From Rhodovulum imhoffii (lineage in GTDB: Bacteria; Pseudomonadota; Alphaproteobacteria; Rhodobacterales; Rhodobacteraceae): a DNA stretch of 33,111 nucleotides. Each line of letters begins with the position of its first letter. The stretch's first letter is position 1. The DNA lies in contig NZ_QAAA01000024.1 in assembly GCF_003046545.1 (NCBI RefSeq), forward strand, positions 1 through 33,111, given 5' to 3'. Shown here piece after piece: positions 1-6,979 of the stretch. A model generated the notes under the pieces. It was not told where the DNA came from, ran no database searches, and was given only the letters and a program-made list of their open reading frames with translations. The translations under genes and the position numbers were made by a program.

Positions 1-332
1 TCAAGGATCTGCGTCGGGAGGCCCGCGATCTGAAGGAGGTCGTGGCCGAGCAGGCCCTCGAATTGCGGCTGCTCAAAAAAAGCATGATCGCGGATTGTTG
101 AGCACTACAACCACCGACGCTACCACGAGAGCCTACAGAACCTCACGCCAGCTGACGTCTACTTCGGGCGCGGAAAGACCATCCTCAAACAACGAGAAAG
201 GATCAAACGAAAGACCATCGAAGCGCGGCGCTTGCTTCACCGAAAATCCGCCGCATAATCAAACCAACCAGATGCGCCAGACCCTCTCTTAGTTCAGGCA
301 GCCATCTGTCCCAAAATCCCTGACGACGGACA
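1..332 (+). mobile_element. IS3-family element, internally deleted, right part only
   Basis: The window opens inside an IS3-family element. An orfA-type C-terminus is followed at once by the last 54 codons of an orfB-type transposase, so most of orfB, including most of the DDE core, is missing. The non-coding tail runs to about 332 and ends in CCCTGACGACGGACA, a plausible terminal inverted repeat. From 332 on, the opposite strand reads as IS66 tnpB, so this element appears to have landed inside that gene. The left end lies outside the window, so the partner repeat and target duplication cannot be checked. The exact right boundary is uncertain by a few bases. Confidence 0.75.
3..258 (+). pseudogene. 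IS3-family transposase remnant (orfA end joined to orfB end)
   Basis: Positions 3-101 read as the end of an OrfA helix-turn-helix protein: a leucine-rich segment ending LELRLLKKSMIA, then a stop at 99-101. In another frame, 94-258 reads IVEHYNHRRYHESL and continues to [10 protein letters not shown] and a stop. This is the usual C-terminus of IS3-family OrfB, including the YNxxRxHxSL block after the last catalytic glutamate. In an intact element the two parts are separated by roughly 700-800 bp of orfB, so a deletion has joined them. No active transposase can come from this copy. Confidence 0.8.
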
Positions 333-466
333 ACGAACAGGTGCCCCGAATACGGATCCTGCTTCAGCACACTCTCCGCCAGAGCCGACAGGCCGTTGAA
401 CTGCTTGCGCATGTCCGTCACACCCGCCGCCAGCCAGATCTTCGTCTGCGCCGGAACCGGGATCAC
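332..466 (-). pseudogene. tnpB: IS66 accessory protein TnpB (IS66 Orf2-like), truncated
   Basis: The reading starts with GTG at 466 and gives [20 protein letters not shown], then a segment ending GHLFV. This is the diagnostic N-terminus of the IS66 Orf2-like protein, normally about 115 residues. After about 45 residues the frame passes into the IS3-family end, where it stays open to 203 but encodes unrelated residues. The GTG start overlaps the tnpA stop by 4 nt (GTGA), the usual IS66 arrangement. TnpB is an accessory factor of unknown mechanism needed for transposition in this family. This copy is interrupted. Confidence 0.85.
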
Positions 467-816
467 GAGGAGAGCTTTCGCAAGAGCGCTGCCAGCGCCT
501 CAGGATCATAGTCCCCACAGATCTTCAGCCGAACCCCGCCATCAATCTCAACTTCAAGCGATCACGCCGTTGTGGCAGGCTGCTCGGGTATGTCTGGTTG
601 CGCAACCTCAATCGGCAGAAAACATGGGGGCGCCACGTCATCCGGCGCAACGTCGAACCGCTCATCCTTCATCCAGTTGAAGACCTGGTTCGCGTTGACA
701 TCGTATCGACGCGCCACCTGCGCCACCGAAATGCCCGCCATCCGCGCCTGCGCGCAGATCATACGCTTCTCAGCATCCGACCAGTTCCGACGACGCCGAC
801 GTCTGCCCATGCTCAA
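463..816 (-). pseudogene. tnpA: IS66 TnpA (HTH protein) with in-frame stop
   Basis: The product begins MSMGRRRRRRNWSDAEKR and carries the HTH segment ISVAQVARRYDVNANQVFNW, matching the IS66 OrfA/TnpA family. Codon 85 is TGA (562-564). Past that stop the same frame continues with the conserved C-terminal block VEIDGGVRLKICGDYD, then [13 protein letters not shown] and the natural stop at 463. So this is a point nonsense mutation (probably CGA to TGA), not a frameshift. The start is TTG at 816 or ATG at 810. Confidence 0.85.
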
Positions 817-875
817 CCTCGCTAATGTCCATTACGTTTTTGATGGACACTAACCCTCACTAACGATCAGCGGCA

Positions 876-898
876 GAGCGGGCACACCGAACGCTTAC
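876..898 (-). repeat. IS66 terminal inverted repeat
   Basis: Read on the minus strand from 898, the sequence starts GTAAGCGTTCGGTGTGCCC, the characteristic IS66-family end. The flank beyond 898 switches to an istB-like reading frame, which marks the insertion point. The 8-bp target duplication expected for IS66 cannot be confirmed because the other end is outside the window. Confidence 0.75.
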
Positions 899-1044
899 GT
901 CTTTACCGCCGGGAAGCCCGCCATGCGGATCAACGTGGCAGCGGAGCGCGCGCGCCGGAAATCACGTTCAGCCGTCAGCGCATTCTCCAGAAAATCGGTA
1001 AAACTTTGCTCCTGCTCGGTCGCGGCGGCGGCCATCCCCCACCA
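899..1044 (-). pseudogene. IS21-family IstB-like fragment, cut by IS66
   Basis: The minus-strand frame reads MAAAATEQEQSFTDFLENAL from an ATG at 1035, then TAERDFRRARSAATLIRMAGFPAVK, and stops being recognisable exactly at the IS66 end (898). The pattern (SFxDFLE, then an ERDxRRARS block, then GFPAVKT) resembles the N-terminal region of IstB-type helper ATPases of IS21 elements, just before the KTLxxFDF motif. Only about 45-48 codons remain and the 5' part is missing. The frame is the same as that of the upstream dehydrogenase and is separated from it only by its stop codon, which I take as coincidence. The identification rests on pattern memory, not alignment. Confidence 0.5.
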
Positions 1045-1047
1045 AAA

Positions 1048-2043
1048 TCAGGGGCTACTCCAATCATAGATAATGAAAGGTTCGGATATCTTCCGGGCGG
1101 CGATGTCCGAATAGACCTGCGCAGGGTTTGCTGGCGACACCGATGTCATCAGCCCCGCCATATCAATGCGCTTTTGGGATAGCCAGCGCAGGGCCCGTGC
1201 GAAACCGCCGAATGTACTGTGAGGGGCGTTGTTGTACCCCTCAAGCAGTTCTTCCCAGACGAAGCCCCTTGACTGTATGGGGACTTCCCATTCCCAGCCG
1301 CCCCGCAAGTTGACGAAGCCGAAGAACACGGCCCGCATGATTTCATGTGCCGACAGGTCTGTGTATTTGCGCCAGGGGACTCCGACCAGCACAACTTCTC
1401 CCATGGGGCGCACGATATGGCAGCCATCCAGCACCGCAGACTCGTGCCCCGAGCAGTCCACTACCAATGCAACTTTCTTCAGATAGGCCGTATCTTCGAG
1501 GGGCATCCTGGCATGGACCGTCCCTATTCCACTTTGCCGTAACTGCGCACGCCGCATGGCGTCGGGTTCCACAACGCTGACATCGTAGCCGCCGATGGCA
1601 AAGTTATGTGCCGCCAGAATGCCAACGGGTCCTGCTCCGCAGATCACCACCTTGTCCCCCGGGCGCGCTTTTGTCGACATGAGGGTTGTCATGGAGACAC
1701 CCATGAGACGCGCAAGAAGAGCCACCTCGGGCGCCATGCCGTCCGGCAGCTTCAGCGTAAAGCGCGCAGCATGTTGTTGCGTCTGGCGATGATAGCCCAT
1801 GCAAAAACGCAACTCGCCAATTTCAACGCCCTCGACGGCGTCGCCAATCTCTTCCACACGAAATACGGCGGCATATCCGGGCCGGATCGGGAAGTCCTCC
1901 CCTTCGGCCCACCCCATCTCTGTTCCTTGACTGATCAAGGTTGCAATCGTGGGGCCACGGATTTCATCCGCACCCAAGGTCTCATCTTCATAATCCTGCA
2001 AAACGAAAGTGGATTTTGCAGAGATGACAACCTCTTTGGCCAT
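1048..2043 (-). CDS. MDR-family (zinc-type alcohol dehydrogenase-like) oxidoreductase
   Basis: This 331-residue protein has the medium-chain dehydrogenase/reductase layout: an N-terminal GroES-like domain, then a Rossmann domain with the nucleotide motif GAGPVG at about 136-141. Glu159 ends the second beta strand, which suggests NAD(H) over NADP(H). The usual first catalytic-zinc cysteine is absent: the equivalent segment is LISQGTE (about 37-42), as in MDR members of the (I/V)SxGTE type such as BchC-like enzymes. Zinc-dependent alcohol oxidation is therefore not assured. A GGAGGT Shine-Dalgarno lies 2050-2055, between the ATPase stop and this start. It is the last gene of the transporter cluster and probably oxidises or reduces an imported polyol, sugar or derivative. 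The substrate is unknown. Confidence 0.85.
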   Translation of the reverse strand: MAKEVVISAKSTFVLQDYEDETLGADEIRGPTIATLISQGTEMGWAEGEDFPIRPGYAAVFRVEEIGDAVEGVEIGELRFCMGYHRQTQQHAARFTLKLPDGMAPEVALLARLMGVSMTTLMSTKARPGDKVVICGAGPVGILAAHNFAIGGYDVSVVEPDAMRRAQLRQSGIGTVHARMPLEDTAYLKKVALVVDCSGHESAVLDGCHIVRPMGEVVLVGVPWRKYTDLSAHEIMRAVFFGFVNLRGGWEWEVPIQSRGFVWEELLEGYNNAPHSTFGGFARALRWLSQKRIDMAGLMTSVSPANPAQVYSDIAARKISEPFIIYDWSSP

Positions 2044-2055
2044 GACCGACCTCCA

Positions 2056-3129
2056 TTATTCCGCCAGTGTTAGGCCTGACTCGGTGTCAAACAGATGTAC
2101 GGCCGTCGTGTTCAAACACACGTGGACGGTTTCGCCCGGTTCCGCGCGTTGGTCGGCCGGCACTTCCGCGACCAGCTCGTGCTGGCCAACGCGAAGATCC
2201 AGAAGCGCCTCGTTCCCAAGATATTCGGTTACCTCGACGCGGGCTTTCATGGCGCCGGGCGTGTCGGCGCCAACACGCTTTATCTCGATTGGCCGCACGC
2301 CGAGAGTTACGGCCTGACCTTCCGACACGCGATCCGCAAAACGTTCCGGGATCGGGACCGACAGGGCATCTGCCTGCAGGCAGCCTGAGATAACGCGGGC
2401 GGCGATCATGTTCATCGATGGGCTGCCGATAAAGGTGGCCACAAACGTACTTTTGGGGGCGGCGTAGACGTCCTCGGGTGTGCCGACCTGTTCTACATGG
2501 CCGTCCCGCATGATTACGATCTTGTCCGCCAGTGTCATGGCCTCGACCTGATCGTGAGTGACATAAAGAACTGTAGTTCCAAGTCTTTGATGGAGTTTGC
2601 CGATTTCCCACCTCACCTGTGTGCGCAGCTTGGCATCCAAATTCGAAAGCGGTTCATCGAACAAAAAGACCTCCGGGGTTCGCACCATCGCCCTGCCCAT
2701 GGCGACCCTTTGGCGCTGCCCGCCGGACAGTTGTGCCGGGCGCCGCTCCAGAAGATCGCCAAGTCCAAGGATACCTGCAGTTGCCGCGATCCTGTTCGCG
2801 ACCTCGGTTTTTCCCAGCTTCATTGGACGCAGCGCAAATTCCATGTTCTGGCGTACTGTCATGTGTGGATAGAGCGCATAGTTTTGGAAAACCATGGCAA
2901 CGCCACGATCCTTGGGCGCGACATCGTTCACGATCTTCCCGCCGATCGAGAGTTCACCGCCTGACACATCCTCCAGCCCTGCAACCATGCGCAAGGTTGT
3001 TGTCTTGCCACAGCCTGAGGGTCCAAGGAGTACGACAAACTCTCCTTCCTCGATTTCAAGGTCGATCCCATGGACAACCTGAACCGCGCCATATGTCTTG
3101 ACGACTTTATTGAGTATGATTGCCGACAT
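2056..3129 (-). CDS. ABC transporter ATP-binding protein, UgpC/MalK type
   Basis: This 357-residue ATPase energises carbohydrate-type (CUT1) importers on the cytoplasmic face. Visible motifs: Walker A GPSGCGKT (36-43), Q-loop FQNYALYPHMT (about 81-91), signature LSGGQ (134-138), Walker B VFLFDEP (154-160), D-loop SNLDA and switch His192. After about residue 235 a C-terminal regulatory TOBE/MalK-like domain follows, with GVRPIEI. The frame stays open upstream to 3360, but that extension has no family similarity. The ATG at 3129, with AGGA just upstream, gives the standard MSAIILNKVVKTYG start. It lies 8 bp after the permease gene and 12 bp before the dehydrogenase, so it is part of one transcript. 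Confidence 0.95.
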   Translation of the reverse strand: MSAIILNKVVKTYGAVQVVHGIDLEIEEGEFVVLLGPSGCGKTTTLRMVAGLEDVSGGELSIGGKIVNDVAPKDRGVAMVFQNYALYPHMTVRQNMEFALRPMKLGKTEVANRIAATAGILGLGDLLERRPAQLSGGQRQRVAMGRAMVRTPEVFLFDEPLSNLDAKLRTQVRWEIGKLHQRLGTTVLYVTHDQVEAMTLADKIVIMRDGHVEQVGTPEDVYAAPKSTFVATFIGSPSMNMIAARVISGCLQADALSVPIPERFADRVSEGQAVTLGVRPIEIKRVGADTPGAMKARVEVTEYLGNEALLDLRVGQHELVAEVPADQRAEPGETVHVCLNTTAVHLFDTESGLTLAE

Positions 3130-3137
3130 CGATTTTC

Positions 3138-3962
3138 CTATTTGACGGAGCCCATGGTCAACCCGCGGACCAGCCACCGCTGGCACGTCAGCACGAAGAT
3201 GACTCCGGGAATGAGAATGATGAACGATCCTGCCATGATGCGGCCCCATTGCACGGCGTCCGACGACCAGAAGGACATGACCGCCACTGTCGCGGTTTGA
3301 GCTTCCGATCCGGTCAGCATCAGCGCGAACAGGAATTCGTTCCAGGAGAAGATGAAGCAAAACACCGCCGAGACCGCGAGGCCGGGTGCCGCCAACGGCA
3401 GCGTCACGCGCAAGAAGGTTTCGATCAGCCCGTAGCCGTCCACTGCTGCGGCTTCTTCAAGCGCCGTTGGCACCTCATCGAAGAACCCTTTCATTAGCCA
3501 AACGGTCAGCGGAATGTTCGCTGTCGAATAGACGATGATCAGCGCCAGCGGCGTGTCCAGCAATCCCGCCGTCTTGAATATGATGTAATATGGGACAACC
3601 ACCGCGATCGGTGGAAACATCCGCATGGACAGGATCCAGAAGGCCACGTCATTCATCCGTTTGTGGCGAATGCGGCTGATGGCATAGGCGGCGAGCGACC
3701 CGATGGTCAGTGAAAAGGCTGTGGAACCCAGTGCAACGATCAACGAATTCAGGATGAACTTTCCGAATGGCCGCATCCCGAACAGGTCTTTGTAATGCTC
3801 GAATGTCGGAGAGAAGAGGAAGGCCGGCGGCTTCTGGAACATGATCGGTGAAGGTTTTACCGACGAGGATGCGATCAGATAAATCGGCGTCATGAAAACG
3901 ATCAGCACGATCGTGAGCGCGATGTAGATCAGAATAGTCTGTTGTGTGGACGGTTTGTTCAT
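3138..3962 (-). CDS. ABC sugar-type permease, MalG family
   Basis: A 274-residue inner-membrane permease with about six helices. The first is at residues 8-30 (ILIYIALTIVLIVFMTPIYL). The ATPase-docking EAA loop reads EEAAAVDGYGLIETFLRVTL (about 190). The protein ends MGSVK, a common ending in the MalG/CUT1 group (RGLTMGSVKG-like). It should pair with the MalF-type permease encoded just before it and with the UgpC-type ATPase after it. An SD-like GAGG precedes the ATG at 3962. Spacing to the neighbours is 8-9 bp, so translation is probably coupled. Confidence 0.93.
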   Translation of the reverse strand: MNKPSTQQTILIYIALTIVLIVFMTPIYLIASSSVKPSPIMFQKPPAFLFSPTFEHYKDLFGMRPFGKFILNSLIVALGSTAFSLTIGSLAAYAISRIRHKRMNDVAFWILSMRMFPPIAVVVPYYIIFKTAGLLDTPLALIIVYSTANIPLTVWLMKGFFDEVPTALEEAAAVDGYGLIETFLRVTLPLAAPGLAVSAVFCFIFSWNEFLFALMLTGSEAQTATVAVMSFWSSDAVQWGRIMAGSFIILIPGVIFVLTCQRWLVRGLTMGSVK

Positions 3963-3971
3963 AACAGGACC

Positions 3972-4856
3972 TCACGCAGCCTGGTCACGATTGAGGGATT
4001 TGAAGAAAAGCGTGATCAGAACGACGATTATGATCAGTGACACAAAGCTGGCGGCCGCTCCGACGCCCATCCGCCAGAATGTAAAAGACTGCCGGTAGAT
4101 GAACATCGAAAGGACTTCGGTGCTGTCGCCCGGCCCGCCCTTGGTCAGCACGAAGATGATGTCGTAAATCTTGAAAGCATCGATGGCACGCAGGAACATC
4201 AGGCTAACCAATACGGGCTTGAGCTGTGGCAGCGTTACGCGTGTGAAGATGTCCCATCGGGAATTGCCGTCGATCATCGCGGCCTCATAGGGTTCGGGCG
4301 ACAGGCTCTGTAGTGCCGCCGCAGTGCCCATCATCACGAATGGTGTCCATTGCCAGATATCGGCAATGGCAATCGCCCAAAGCGCCCAATTGGTCGAGGC
4401 AATCCACGGGATGGAACCGACACCGGCAAAACTCAGGAAATAGTTTAGATAACCAATCTCCGGGAAGTACAGAAACAACCAGACCAGGCCGACAATGACC
4501 GGCGAAATCATCATTGGGATCATCAGCAATGTTCGTGCCAGAGGCATGCCGGGCAGCTTTTGAACCACCAGCAGCGCGATTCCGACACCCAAAACCAGTT
4601 GAACCGACAAAGTCATGGCCATGAGTTTGAAAGTAACAATGAGGGAGTGCAGAAACTCGCTTGAACTCAGGATCTCGCGATAGTTGGCCCCGCCGACAAA
4701 AACACGTGGGACAAAGATTTTGGCCAGATCGTAGGAGCGGAAACTGAGGTAACCCGCATAGATCATCGGATAGATCGTTGTCAGGAACAGAACCAATATT
4801 GCCGGCAACAAGAACATGCCAAAGATGCGTCTGTTTCGTTTTCGGATATAGGCCAT
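3972..4856 (-). CDS. ABC sugar-type permease, MalF/UgpA family
   Basis: A 294-residue inner-membrane permease starting MAYIRKRNRRIFGMFLLPAI, with a first membrane helix straight after a basic N-terminus and about six helices in all. The EAA loop reads YEAAMIDGNSRWDIFTRVTL (about 200), the site that contacts the ATPase. The frame also allows a TTG start at 4886 (ten more residues). I prefer the ATG at 4856 because a GGAG lies about 11 bases upstream and relatives begin close to this point. It sits between the binding-protein gene and the MalG-type permease in the same operon. Confidence 0.92.
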   Translation of the reverse strand: MAYIRKRNRRIFGMFLLPAILVLFLTTIYPMIYAGYLSFRSYDLAKIFVPRVFVGGANYREILSSSEFLHSLIVTFKLMAMTLSVQLVLGVGIALLVVQKLPGMPLARTLLMIPMMISPVIVGLVWLFLYFPEIGYLNYFLSFAGVGSIPWIASTNWALWAIAIADIWQWTPFVMMGTAAALQSLSPEPYEAAMIDGNSRWDIFTRVTLPQLKPVLVSLMFLRAIDAFKIYDIIFVLTKGGPGDSTEVLSMFIYRQSFTFWRMGVGAAASFVSLIIIVVLITLFFKSLNRDQAA

Positions 4857-4939
4857 GAACGAATGGCTCCGGGCTATTGGGTTCAAGGGCGTCGGCCCGC
4901 CCCAGAAGGAAGCTGAGGGGCAGGCCGCAGGATCTCTGG

Positions 4940-6346
4940 TCAGTCGAATATCTCAGCAGGCACGTCGTTGATCCAGCGAAGGCGCATCTCCTCCGGGAAG
5001 ACCTTCAGCCGCGTATTGACCTTGGTGCAGCCTTTGGTCAGAGCTTCCTGTGCGGATTCGGTTTCACCAGCCATGTACTTGTTGAGCTCGACTCCGAAGA
5101 CTTCTTCCACATCAGCATAGAACGGGTGGAAGATTCGGCGTTGCGCGCGCTCTTGGGTTTCCAGAAGTACCTGATAATAAGGGTATTTCTTTTGGAGCTC
5201 CGAGTCTGACAGGATGGATTTGTGGAACTGCGATACGCCAGATCCCTCATTGGCAAAGCGGCGCATCATGTCGCGGGAGGTTCCCCACTTGATGAACTCC
5301 CAAGCCGCTTCCTTTTCACGATCCGATGCCTTCGAATTGATCGCAAAGCTCAGCGCCCCGGTCATGGTATCCGCGGGATTGCCGTCTCCTGTCGGGCTGG
5401 GTGCATACCCGGCTTCGCCGATGGTTGGCAGCACGGCTTCGTCCGGGTTGGTCAGGCGCACTGTACGCACCGACCAATAGCCCGATTGCGCCACTTCGCC
5501 GCGTTCCATGTAGCCGGTGCGGATGTCCCACATCAGACCCAAGTAATCCGGGGGATTGTAGGCAGCGAGTTCTTTCATGACCTCGGCCGCCTTCAATCCG
5601 GGTTCACGGTCAATGGCGCACAAGCCCGTTTGCGGGTCCCAGTATTGACCCCCGAAGCTGCGCATGATCGGAAAGAAATCATGTGTGATGGCACCGGCGA
5701 CGCGGCTATAGGCCTGGGCGTTGCCGTAGAAATCCTTTGCCAGCACCTCGCCCGCCAGGGTTTCACCTGCTTTGCGAGTAAAGAATTCGGCGATGTCAAT
5801 GAACTGGTCCCAGGTCTTGGCCGGAGCGAGATCGTAGCCGTACCTTTTGTTGAATGCGGCCTGTTCCTCTGGATGTTCGAACAGATCCTTCCGGTAGTTG
5901 ATGTGCCAGATCATTCCCGACGCGGGAAAAGCCAGAAGACGCCCCTGCCACGTATTTTCCTGAAGCTGGATCGGAATGATGTCGTCCAGATGGATTTCCT
6001 CGGCATCGCGTTTGACGAGGTCCGTAAGGTCTTCCAGAGCGCCGGATTCGCCAAGAACCCCAACCCAAGGGCTGTCCACCCACATCAACTGATAGCTGGG
6101 GTTGTTGGCGCTCGCCTCGATTACGATCTTATCGATCAGGCCCGGATAGGGAAACATGTCGATCTGGACTTTCGCCCCCGTCAATTCGGTGAACTCATCC
6201 ACAATGGGCGCAAGTCGCGTCACGGAGGTGTCGCCAATGGCAAGCATCTTGAGCTCTACCCCTTCATATTCCTTCTCGGCCCAGGCCGCACCCGTCAGGC
6301 CGGTCGCCAGCGCAGCCGCCAGCGACAGCGTTCTAGACACATTCAT
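4940..6346 (-). CDS. Extracellular solute-binding protein (family 1, sugar type)
   Basis: A 468-residue periplasmic binding protein of the large CUT1 class. The N-terminus MNVSRTLSLAAALATGLTGA is a signal peptide, with likely cleavage after Ala-Trp-Ala near residue 23. The mature part opens EKEYEGVELKMLAIGDTSVT and carries an IVDEFTELTGAKVQIDMFPY-like segment typical of family-1 binding proteins, plus a late WEFIKWGTS segment. A strong SD (GAGGAGGA) lies at about 6350-6357. As usual for binding proteins, this gene has its own intergenic space and a hairpin upstream, which may give it higher mRNA levels. The ligand is not evident from sequence. Neighbouring oxidoreductases suggest a sugar, polyol or sugar acid. 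Confidence 0.92.
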   Translation of the reverse strand: MNVSRTLSLAAALATGLTGAAWAEKEYEGVELKMLAIGDTSVTRLAPIVDEFTELTGAKVQIDMFPYPGLIDKIVIEASANNPSYQLMWVDSPWVGVLGESGALEDLTDLVKRDAEEIHLDDIIPIQLQENTWQGRLLAFPASGMIWHINYRKDLFEHPEEQAAFNKRYGYDLAPAKTWDQFIDIAEFFTRKAGETLAGEVLAKDFYGNAQAYSRVAGAITHDFFPIMRSFGGQYWDPQTGLCAIDREPGLKAAEVMKELAAYNPPDYLGLMWDIRTGYMERGEVAQSGYWSVRTVRLTNPDEAVLPTIGEAGYAPSPTGDGNPADTMTGALSFAINSKASDREKEAAWEFIKWGTSRDMMRRFANEGSGVSQFHKSILSDSELQKKYPYYQVLLETQERAQRRIFHPFYADVEEVFGVELNKYMAGETESAQEALTKGCTKVNTRLKVFPEEMRLRWINDVPAEIFD

Positions 6347-6364
6347 GTTTCGTCCTCCTCTGTT

Positions 6365-6384
6365 GGGTCGCAGTGTGCAGACCC
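6365..6384 (-). other. Intergenic hairpin before the binding-protein gene
   Basis: GGGTCGCA pairs with TGCAGACCC around a 3-nt loop with one bulged base. It lies within the 78-bp gap between the VOC gene and the binding-protein gene, just upstream of the latter's Shine-Dalgarno. No T-run follows, so it is unlikely to be a full terminator. A role as an mRNA processing or stability element that raises binding-protein expression is a guess. Confidence 0.4.
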
Positions 6385-6424
6385 TTGCTGCAAACGGCCT
6401 CCTCCGACCGCATTGGATTTCGGC

Positions 6425-6943
6425 TTATTTTCCTTGGGACGGCGTCCATAACCTTGGTCCGCCATCGGCCTCGTAGCCGAGCGGTCCGTTCTGACTTACG
6501 ATCTCCAGGTATTGCCCCCATGGCGCGCGTAGATAGAGCCAGACGAGATTGTGCATCGGACCGCCTTCGATCAGTGTCGGCCCTTCAAGAAGGTCGATCC
6601 TCGCCGCGCGCATGCGTTCGGCCACCGCGTAAGCGTCATCAACCTCGAAAGCGATATGCATCGCGCCGGCTTCACCATTGTGCTTAAGGTGCTGCTCGCC
6701 TTCGACGCCACGATATTCAAACAGTTCCAGTGATCCGCCACGACCAACCTGAATTACACGTTGATCGGCGATCCTGACGCCTTTGGGCACACCGAGATGC
6801 GTGGACATGAACGCGTCATCCACATCCACCGATCCGCATTCCATAATTGTCACCGCACCAAACACATCCCGGAAGAATGCGACCGCCTCTTCCATATCGG
6901 GGACGGTAAATCCAATGTGGTGAAGTCCAAGAACAGGCGTCAT
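6425..6943 (-). CDS. VOC-superfamily metalloprotein (glyoxalase/dioxygenase-like)
   Basis: A 172-residue protein with two beta-alpha-beta-beta-beta modules of the vicinal oxygen chelate fold. It begins LGLHHIGFTVPDMEEAVAFF. The expected metal ligands are all present: His9, Glu73 (SLELFEY), His96 (MHIAFEV) and Glu147 (GQYLEIVS). That makes an active divalent-metal site likely, as in glyoxalase I, methylmalonyl-CoA epimerase or lactoylglutathione-lyase-like isomerases. It lies 36 bp after the GMC oxidoreductase gene in the same direction, so it may act on the product of that enzyme (for example as an epimerase or lyase). The specific reaction cannot be deduced. Confidence 0.88.
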   Translation of the reverse strand: MTPVLGLHHIGFTVPDMEEAVAFFRDVFGAVTIMECGSVDVDDAFMSTHLGVPKGVRIADQRVIQVGRGGSLELFEYRGVEGEQHLKHNGEAGAMHIAFEVDDAYAVAERMRAARIDLLEGPTLIEGGPMHNLVWLYLRAPWGQYLEIVSQNGPLGYEADGGPRLWTPSQGK

Positions 6944-6979
6944 TTCAAACCCAACCGGTTAGTTAATCCGAGATCAGGA

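Larger units (their letters stand above)
332..898 (-). mobile_element. IS66-family element, partial
   Basis: The terminal repeat (ending at 898), tnpA and the first part of tnpB are present. tnpB is broken at about 332 by the IS3-family element. tnpC, the transposase proper, is not in the window. The end sequence GTAAGCGTTCGGTGTG, read on the minus strand, is typical of IS66 ends. Together with a nonsense codon in tnpA, this marks a dead copy. Confidence 0.85.

Noticed and set aside
3130-3360. 77-residue N-terminal extension of the ABC ATPase frame
   Set aside because: It overlaps the permease gene, lacks similarity to the family, and the ATG at 3129 gives the standard start with an upstream AGGA.
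5222-6451. Plus-strand frame of 409 codons opposite the binding-protein gene
   Set aside because: Antisense shadow; the minus-strand frame has a signal peptide, SD and binding-protein segments.
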